The notes under the pieces are model-generated. The model saw only the letters and a list, made by a program, of their open reading frames with translations, searched no databases and was not told where the DNA came from. Both the position numbers and the translations under genes were made by a program. 59,114 bases of DNA, from assembly GCA_963205385.1 (NCBI GenBank), contig CAUJKE010000014.1:1-59114 (forward strand), read 5' to 3'. Shown piece after piece: positions 53,590 through 59,114 of the stretch. Numbering within the stretch: position 1 is the stretch's first letter; each line of letters starts with the position of its first letter. The stretch comes from Planctomycetota bacterium (GTDB lineage: Bacteria > Planctomycetota > Planctomycetia > Pirellulales > Pirellulaceae).

Positions 53590-56055
53590 ATGGGTTTGGC
53601 ATCCGCACTATCGACCGCGCTGACGGGTATGACCGCCGCGGAAACGACCGTCGACGTGGTCGGCAATAACCTGGCGAACTCGCAGACAGTGGGCTTTAAG
53701 GCTTCGGAAGCGGTCTTCGCCACGCAGTTCCTACAGACGCGCGGCCTGGGCGCCGCTCCCACAGGCAACTCAGGCGGCACGAATCCGCGGCAAGTGGGGC
53801 TGGGGACGCAAGTCGCCGAGATTACGCCGGACTTCACCCAAGGGACCATCGAGATCAGCTCCAATCCCTCGGACCTGGCCATTCAAGGGGATGGTTTCTT
53901 CATGGTTGAAGGGACATCCGGCGAACGGCTCTACACGCGCAACGGCATTTTCAAGACGAACTCGCAAAACGAGCTGGTCTCGATTACCGGAAATCGCTTG
54001 CTAGGGTTTGGAGTCGATGAGTTCTATCAAGTTCAAAGCACCGAAATCGTGCCGCTGAATATTCCTTTGGGCGCCGCTGCGGTCGCCCAGGCCACGCAGA
54101 ACGTCTATCTGGAAGGAACGTTGACGCCCAGCGGAGACATTGCCAATACGGCTGAAGTGATCGAAAGCGCCGTCCTTGGCGACTCGCTTATTCCTCGCCC
54201 GGATTTGACCAACGCCGCCGTCCCGACGCCAGCCACGGGGATTAGTGTGAGCGCGACGCCCACGCTGGCCGGCATCACGGCCACGCATAGCGAAGGAACC
54301 GGCACGCATGCGGAAGGGGCCGTCTATCGCTATCGGTTCGCATTCGTCGATGCGAGCGGCAATGAGAGCGTGCCCACCAACGAACTCGTCACCACGGTGC
54401 CGGTTGGAAATGCCGCGGCGGACAACTCCATCGATCTCGGCCCCTTGCCGACCGCCGGACCCGAATACTCACAGGTGAATATCTATCGCACGGCCCCCGG
54501 CGGCACGGATTTCTTTTTGTTGGATACCGCGGCGACCGGAGCGACCTATACCGACGACAACAGCGTCGCGCTCTCCGCCACACCGCTGAACACCAACGTG
54601 CTCAACGGCAACTACACCTATCTCGTCACCTTCGCGCGGGCAGGCATCGAGGAGAGTCGTCCCTCGCTCCCCTTGGGTCCGGTGAACGTCGTCAATGGAC
54701 GCATCCACTTGACCAACCTGCCGGAGATCCCTGTCGGGCCTGGGATCCCCGCCTACGATCAAATTCGTATCTATCGCAACCTCGCTGGCGACGCGAGCCA
54801 GTTCTATCTGGTCGATCAAGTCGCGCCGGGGCAGGACTATACGGATAGCCGTTCCGATGCCGAGATTTCCGACCTGGCGATCCCCGGCAACAAACTCGTT
54901 GACCTGGACGGCCCGAAGCTCGCGTCCAATACACTGCTGACTAACGTCCTACGACGCGATGGCTTTGATTTCGAACAATTGTTTCAAATCGGCACGCTGA
55001 GCTATCAAGGCCGCAAGGGAGGCCGCGCGCTATCGCGCAAGGAGTTCACGGTCGCGGCGGATTCGACCATTCAGGATCTCATGAACTTCATGAACGAAGC
55101 GATGGGTATCCAGGATTCGATCGATGACCCGCAGCACCCCATTCCTGGTTCGACAAACAATATCCCCGGCGAACTATCCACACTGTCGCCTGGAGCAACG
55201 CTCAATGGCGGCAAGATTCGCTTTGTCTCGAATAACGGCATTGATAACGCGCTCTCGATTGGCTTGTCAGGCTTCCAGCTCACCGATCTCAACGGAGACG
55301 TGACCAATCCCAACCTCTCGTTTGGACGCATCCAAGAGGCGAAGGGACAATCGGCGGTCGCGGATTTCATCGTCTACGACTCGCTAGGCTTTCCTATTGA
55401 CGTGCGCTTGACGACGGTGCTCGAGTCGCGCACGGGAAGTTCGACGACCTATCGCTGGTTCGCAGATTCCGCCAACAACGACCCGACCAGTGGTGTGGAG
55501 ATTTCCGTCGGCACGGGGCTCGTGTCATTCGACGGTGAAGGCAATCTCATTTCTACCACCAACGCGAATGTCTCGATCGATCGCCGCAACGTCCCTTCGG
55601 CGAGTCCGCTCGAGTTTGCGCTCGATTTCTCCAACATCTCTGGCCTGGCTGCCGATCGCAGTTCGCTCGCGGCCGCACGGCAGGACGGCTCTTCCGCTGG
55701 CAAGTTGTCCAGTTTTATCGTCGGCGAAGATGGCGTCATTCGCGGCGTGTTTTCGAACGGCGTGACGCGCGACCTGGGGCAGGTCCTGCTCGCCCGCTTC
55801 GCTAACCCCGCCGGTCTCGAGCAGAAAGGGCAGAACATGTTTGCTCAAGGCGTGAACTCGGGCCTTCCCATTCAAGGCCGCCCCGGTGATGACGGCATCG
55901 GCACGCTCGTCGCAGGCGCGGTTGAACTGTCGAATACCGATATCGGCCGTAACCTCATCGACCTGGTCTTGGCCACGACGCAGTACCGAGGCAACTCCCG
56001 CGTGATCGCCACCGCCCAGCAATTGCTCGACGAACTACTCAACCTCCGCCGCTAG
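53590..56055 (+). CDS. flgE: Flagellar hook protein FlgE with duplicated Fn3-like insert
   Basis: FlgE is the hook subunit. At 821 residues it is about twice the E. coli length (402). The N-terminal rod/hook domain D0 has GNNLANSQTVGFK, the basal beta domain has QGDGFFMVEG and YTRNGIF, and the C-terminus ends in YRGNSRVIATAQQLLDELL. Extra length includes two repeats of about 105 residues each at about 217-330 and 331-437 that share YRYRF/YTYLV, ESxP, IYR, F-L-D and YTD elements, resembling Fn3-like domains. Residues 450-700 include a third insert region. It is the last hook gene before flbD-motA-motB. Confidence 0.93.
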   Translation: MGLASALSTALTGMTAAETTVDVVGNNLANSQTVGFKASEAVFATQFLQTRGLGAAPTGNSGGTNPRQVGLGTQVAEITPDFTQGTIEISSNPSDLAIQGDGFFMVEGTSGERLYTRNGIFKTNSQNELVSITGNRLLGFGVDEFYQVQSTEIVPLNIPLGAAAVAQATQNVYLEGTLTPSGDIANTAEVIESAVLGDSLIPRPDLTNAAVPTPATGISVSATPTLAGITATHSEGTGTHAEGAVYRYRFAFVDASGNESVPTNELVTTVPVGNAAADNSIDLGPLPTAGPEYSQVNIYRTAPGGTDFFLLDTAATGATYTDDNSVALSATPLNTNVLNGNYTYLVTFARAGIEESRPSLPLGPVNVVNGRIHLTNLPEIPVGPGIPAYDQIRIYRNLAGDASQFYLVDQVAPGQDYTDSRSDAEISDLAIPGNKLVDLDGPKLASNTLLTNVLRRDGFDFEQLFQIGTLSYQGRKGGRALSRKEFTVAADSTIQDLMNFMNEAMGIQDSIDDPQHPIPGSTNNIPGELSTLSPGATLNGGKIRFVSNNGIDNALSIGLSGFQLTDLNGDVTNPNLSFGRIQEAKGQSAVADFIVYDSLGFPIDVRLTTVLESRTGSSTTYRWFADSANNDPTSGVEISVGTGLVSFDGEGNLISTTNANVSIDRRNVPSASPLEFALDFSNISGLAADRSSLAAARQDGSSAGKLSSFIVGEDGVIRGVFSNGVTRDLGQVLLARFANPAGLEQKGQNMFAQGVNSGLPIQGRPGDDGIGTLVAGAVELSNTDIGRNLIDLVLATTQYRGNSRVIATAQQLLDELLNLRR

Positions 56056-56220
56056 CATCGTGATTGCCGTCACAATCCGAATGAGCGTCAAGGGTTAACA
56101 ACGCGCTGCCTGAAGTTTCAACGCCGGTCGTTCGCCAACCCAAACGTATGACCTAAACTTTTCCGAGCCAGGGCCGACGCGCCTGCCACAGAGGGGGCGC
56201 TTGCGGTGGACTGCGTGACC

Positions 56221-56436
56221 ATGATCAAACTGACGCGCATCAGTAAAGAACCGTTCATCCTCAACGCGGACTTGATTCGCTACGTCGAATCGCGCCCCGA
56301 TACCTACATCACGCTCGTCTCCGGCGAGCGGGTGGTGGTGCTCGAGAGCATGGACGTGGTGCTGGAGCGAGCGGTGCAATATCAGCAGCAGAAACATTTG
56401 ATTCCCGCGCCGCGGCGCTTAGTCGCCGGGACATAA
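56221..56436 (+). CDS. flbD: Flagellar FlbD family protein
   Basis: The 71-residue protein has the FlbD motif: MIKLTRISKEPFILNADLI, then IRYVESRPDTYITLVSGERVVVLES, a small folded protein of unknown mechanism. FlbD lies between flgE and motA in Firmicutes, spirochaetes and others, and the order is the same here. It begins at ATG 56221 after a GGTGG-like ribosome site. It is not the response regulator of the same name from Caulobacter. Confidence 0.9.
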   Translation: MIKLTRISKEPFILNADLIRYVESRPDTYITLVSGERVVVLESMDVVLERAVQYQQQKHLIPAPRRLVAGT

Positions 56437-56468
56437 ACACAGAGCCGCCAACTGTTTGAAGTTGTGTT

Positions 56469-57239
56469 ATGGACATTGGGTCGATCGTCGGACTGATCAT
56501 CGCATTCGCCATGATGGCCTTATCGGTCTTCATGGGGGGCGGTTCGTTCGCGTCCTTTTGGGATACCGCGTCCGTATTCATGGTCTTTGGCGGCACGCTC
56601 GGGGCGCTGCTAATGTGTTTCACCCTCAAGAATGTCTTCAACCTTCCCAAGGTGATGCTCAAGGTTTTCTTCAACAAGCCCATCAATCAGGCGGAGTTGA
56701 TTGAGCAAATGGTAAGCCTGGCGGAAACGGCGCGCCGCGAGGGACTCCTTGCGCTGGAGTCGCGCTTGACGGAAATCAAGAATCCGTTCATCAAGCTGGG
56801 CATTCAAATGGCGGTGGACGGCACGCGCCCAGAAGTGATCGAAGACATCATGAAGACTGACATCGACGCGGTCGCCTTACGGCATAAAGACGGCAAGGGG
56901 ATGATCGATCAGGTCGGCCGGTTCGGGCCTGCGTTTGGCATGATCGGCACGCTGCTGGGGCTGATTATCATGCTCGGGAACATGTCCGATCCCTCGGCAA
57001 TTGGGGCGGGCATGGCCGTGGCGATGATTACGACGCTCTACGGCGCGATCCTGTCGAACGCCATGTTCCTGCCGTTTTCCGAGAAACTCGCCGCGGTGAC
57101 GCGCAACGAGATGATCGGCCGCGAAATCATCTTACGCGGCGTGATGGCCATTCAAGCCGGTGAGAACCCGCGCGTGATCGAACAGAAGCTCAGTACGTTT
57201 CTACCGCCGAAACTGCGCAAGGGACAGGACGCGAATTGA
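56469..57239 (+). CDS. motA: Flagellar stator protein MotA
   Basis: MotA is the proton-channel stator subunit. The 256-residue protein has four membrane helices (about 6-26, 33-52, 158-180 and 188-210). The key cytosolic loop ARREGLLALE (88-97) keeps the Arg (89) and Glu (97) that correspond by spacing to E. coli Arg90 and Glu98. GRFGPAFGMIGTLLGL holds the conserved proline in helix 3. It ends 1 bp before the motB ATG. Confidence 0.95.
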   Translation: MDIGSIVGLIIAFAMMALSVFMGGGSFASFWDTASVFMVFGGTLGALLMCFTLKNVFNLPKVMLKVFFNKPINQAELIEQMVSLAETARREGLLALESRLTEIKNPFIKLGIQMAVDGTRPEVIEDIMKTDIDAVALRHKDGKGMIDQVGRFGPAFGMIGTLLGLIIMLGNMSDPSAIGAGMAVAMITTLYGAILSNAMFLPFSEKLAAVTRNEMIGREIILRGVMAIQAGENPRVIEQKLSTFLPPKLRKGQDAN

Positions 57240-57240
57240 T

Positions 57241-57996
57241 ATGGTCGAAGAAGATCCACCAGCCGGCGTGCCTGAATGGGTCGTGAGCTTTGGCGACATG
57301 ATGACGCTGCTCATGACGTTCTTCATCATGCTCGTCTCCTTCAGCGAACCAAAGAAGGACGAAAAGTTCAACGCGCTCGTCGAACAATTGCAGCGCCAGT
57401 TTGGCAAGGACATATCCAGAATCAGCATGACGCATGGCGGCGTGATGGCGCGCCAGGCCTCGGTGGCCAAGGGAGCCAGCCAGGGCCGCGCCAAACGTCA
57501 GCAAGCGATGCAGGGGGGCGATAAAGAGCCGAGCGTCGCCGGCGAGTTTCCGCGGGTGCGGATGGTGCGCCCGGGGACGCAAACGGCTGTGGGAACGGTC
57601 ATTTTCTTCCCCGAAGGCTCGGCCGAACTCAACGAGCAAGCCCGCGCTGAGTTGCGTCACCAGGGAGAGCTATTCGCCGGAAAGCCGCAGAAGATTGAGA
57701 TTCGCGGGCACACTTCGCTTCGTCCCACGGAGCAAGGTTCCGATTCTGACGATGGTTGGGAATTGGCCTATGCGCGGAGTCGCGCGGTAATGCGCTTTTT
57801 GGTGGATGAAATGGATATTGAGGCCAAGCGGATCCGCATCTCGGTCGCGGGGCCCAATGAGCCGCTGCATTTGGGCATCGACCCCGCGAAAATGCGAGAG
57901 AACCCAAGAGTCGAGCTATATTTGCTCGAGGAAGTAGTGAATGACCTCTCGGGGACGGCGGCCGAACGCGAGCAACAGTACGCCTCGCCGAATTGA
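57241..57996 (+). CDS. motB: Flagellar stator protein MotB
   Basis: MotB anchors the stator to peptidoglycan. The 251-residue protein has a short N-terminus, one membrane helix with the proton-binding Asp19 in VSFGDMMTLLMTFFIM, a linker, and an OmpA-like peptidoglycan-binding domain (about 115-245): VIFFPEGSAELNEQ, IEIRGHTS, LAYARSRAVMRFLVDEM and RISVAG. It overlaps no gene but lies 1 bp after motA, and fliL starts 122 bp downstream. Confidence 0.95.
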   Translation: MVEEDPPAGVPEWVVSFGDMMTLLMTFFIMLVSFSEPKKDEKFNALVEQLQRQFGKDISRISMTHGGVMARQASVAKGASQGRAKRQQAMQGGDKEPSVAGEFPRVRMVRPGTQTAVGTVIFFPEGSAELNEQARAELRHQGELFAGKPQKIEIRGHTSLRPTEQGSDSDDGWELAYARSRAVMRFLVDEMDIEAKRIRISVAGPNEPLHLGIDPAKMRENPRVELYLLEEVVNDLSGTAAEREQQYASPN

Positions 57997-58118
57997 GTTC
58001 ACTGAATTAGGGAGTGTGGGGTTGCGCGATATTTCGGTCGCGACGCACGTATTGTTGGCACGGATGCTTCGCCAGGCAGCTAGCACTAGTTGGCACGATT
58101 GGGTCGAAGGTCCACGAT

Positions 58119-58616
58119 ATGAGCAAGATTCTCATCGGCATCGTCATGGCGGTAGTGATCGTCGTGGAGTGCGCTGTCGCTTACTTCTTGATTCCCACGC
58201 AACAGCAGATCGAGCAAATCGCCGAGAGCAAGGTTAAGGAAAACATTCAAGCCCAGGCGGATCCCGACGATCCTGCGTCGCAGATTCGGGACGCGAACTC
58301 CAAGGAATTCGACCTCGGCCAGTTTGGCGTCACGGCTTATCAACCGGCCGCGAATACGACGCTCCGCATCGACTTCCATCTATACGGCGCCATTCTGGAG
58401 GCCGATCAGGGAAAGTTCGAGGAAGTCTACGCTAGCACGCAGCACCGCATTCGCGAGCAGGTGATCGTCACGATTCGTAATTCCGAAATTAGCGACCTCA
58501 CCGATCCCACATTGGGCTTGATTAAAAGGAAGATTTTAGAGAAAACCAACCGGCTTCTCGGCAAGGCCTATTTGCAGAACGTCGTGTTCAGCGATTTTTC
58601 CTTTGTCGAGCAGTAA
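58119..58616 (+). CDS. fliL: Flagellar basal-body-associated protein FliL
   Basis: FliL surrounds the stators and modulates torque. ATG 58119 opens a short N-terminus with one membrane helix (about 5-23, ILIGIVMAVVIVVECAVAYF) after which the periplasmic domain reads FDLGQFGVTAYQPAANTTLRI and ends GKAYLQNVVFSDFSFVEQ. The 165-residue length fits FliL (about 150-180). The 122 bp before it hold two TGGCACG half-sites but no complete sigma-54 promoter. Confidence 0.9.
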   Translation: MSKILIGIVMAVVIVVECAVAYFLIPTQQQIEQIAESKVKENIQAQADPDDPASQIRDANSKEFDLGQFGVTAYQPAANTTLRIDFHLYGAILEADQGKFEEVYASTQHRIREQVIVTIRNSEISDLTDPTLGLIKRKILEKTNRLLGKAYLQNVVFSDFSFVEQ

Positions 58617-58678
58617 CGCACCAGCAATGATCGCACGGATGCGAACCATGCTCCCCGTTGGCCGCGGAAAGGACTCCG

Positions 58679-59114
58679 ATGGCAGACGATTCTGAACAGA
58701 TCGGCCAGGATGAAATCGAGGAACTGCTGCGCCAGTCGCAGGCGGGCAAGTCCGCGCCCAAACCAGCGGCAGCGAAAACGCCAGATGAAGGCGCCGCGCT
58801 AGGCCAGGCGGAGATCGAAGCATTGTTGAAGCGCGGCGCCGCGCAGAGCCAGGCCACCGCTCCACAATCCACGGCGACAGCCTCCAAACCGACGCCGACC
58901 GCCACCGCGTCCAAGGGCCGGAGCGTGACCGGCGACGACGTGCAATTGCTCTTAGCGCAAGCGGAGCAGGCGTTGGCTTCCGTCGATCAGCCGACAGCGC
59001 AAGATGTGGCCGGACTGACCGCGTACGAACTACGCGACTTCGCCGGTTCGGCGCCCAATACGGATAAGGCGACGATCGAACTGTTGCGCGATGTCGAACT
59101 CGATCTGAAGATCG
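58679..59114 (+). CDS. fliN: FliN/FliY-type switch protein, truncated by the window end
   Basis: The 145 residues present end just as a FliN C-terminal SpoA domain begins (LLRDVELDLKI). ATG 58679 has AAGGA 5 bases upstream. FliN forms the C-ring and controls rotation. The N-terminal region carries three similar short motifs (IGQDEIEELL at 8-17, LGQAEIEALL at 41-50, VTGDDVQLLL at 83-92) joined by Ala/Thr/Pro linkers. The first two resemble the LSQDEIDALL CheY-binding motif of FliM. In most flagellar loci fliM precedes fliN; here fliL is immediately upstream and fliM is absent from the window. Confidence 0.8.
   Translation, partial: MADDSEQIGQDEIEELLRQSQAGKSAPKPAAAKTPDEGAALGQAEIEALLKRGAAQSQATAPQSTATASKPTPTATASKGRSVTGDDVQLLLAQAEQALASVDQPTAQDVAGLTAYELRDFAGSAPNTDKATIELLRDVELDLKI

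Noticed and set aside
58056..58097. Two TGGCACG sequences upstream of fliL, looking like -24 boxes of sigma-54 promoters
   Set aside because: Neither has the GC of the -12 element at the required spacing (CTTC and GGTC stand in its place), so they are half-sites and likely chance.

Overview
The window is about 59 kb of GC-rich chromosomal DNA whose gene content points to a planctomycete, probably of the Pirellulales. The indicators are long TPR/extracytoplasmic proteins of unknown function, a DUF1573 protein beside a multihaem cytochrome, a 728-residue acetylxylan-esterase-like hydrolase, an ECF sigma factor paired with a membrane VWA protein, and a flagellar locus starting flgB-flgC-fliE-fliF. 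The taxonomy is inferred from gene content and order only. I see no rRNA, tRNA, CRISPR array, insertion sequence or prophage; the single tyrosine recombinase looks like a housekeeping XerC/D.

Regions. (1) 0.35-7.3 kb, plus strand: DUF4416 protein, WecA-type sugar-phosphate transferase, O-antigen-ligase/TPR protein, DUF1573 protein, and a lipoprotein with four c-type haem motifs. (2) 7.3-11.8 kb, minus strand: a compact nitrogen module amt-glnK-glnD. (3) 12.2-23.1 kb, both strands: nadD, CHAD protein, DUF2007/zinc-ribbon membrane protein, secreted esterase-like hydrolase, degenerate GGDEF protein, YhaM-like OB-HD protein, PlsC-type acyltransferase, galE, xerD/C. (4) 23.2-29.6 kb, minus strand: a five-gene set of two exported TPR proteins, a TolQ/ExbB proton channel and two different ExbD subunits, with a perfect -10 box ahead of the first gene. 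It is the best candidate here for an uncharacterised system. (5) 29.8-32.6 kb, minus strand: ECF sigma factor and a transmembrane VWA protein whose cytosolic part carries three copies of a short motif. (6) 32.9-38.1 kb: two coupled membrane paralogs of unknown function, malate dehydrogenase, and an esterase-fold protein that has lost its catalytic Ser and His.

(7) 38.4-59.1 kb, plus strand: flagellar block. A membrane TPR protein, an FlgN-like protein, a soluble histidine kinase and an NtrC-family regulator come first, the last three with ATGA overlaps between kinase and its neighbours. A consensus sigma-54 promoter then stands just before flgB. After it come flgB, flgC, fliE, fliF, fliG, fliH, fliI, fliJ, a motE-like gene, fliK, flgD, flgE, flbD, motA, motB, fliL and the start of a fliN-type gene cut by the window end. 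Kinase, regulator and promoter together suggest a local FlgS/FlgR- or FleS/FleR-type switch for basal-body genes. Several motor proteins are unusual: FliG has a long linker and altered torque-helix charges, FlgE contains duplicated Fn3-like domains, FlgD is short, the FliN-like protein has a triplicated N-terminal motif, and fliM is not in its usual place.
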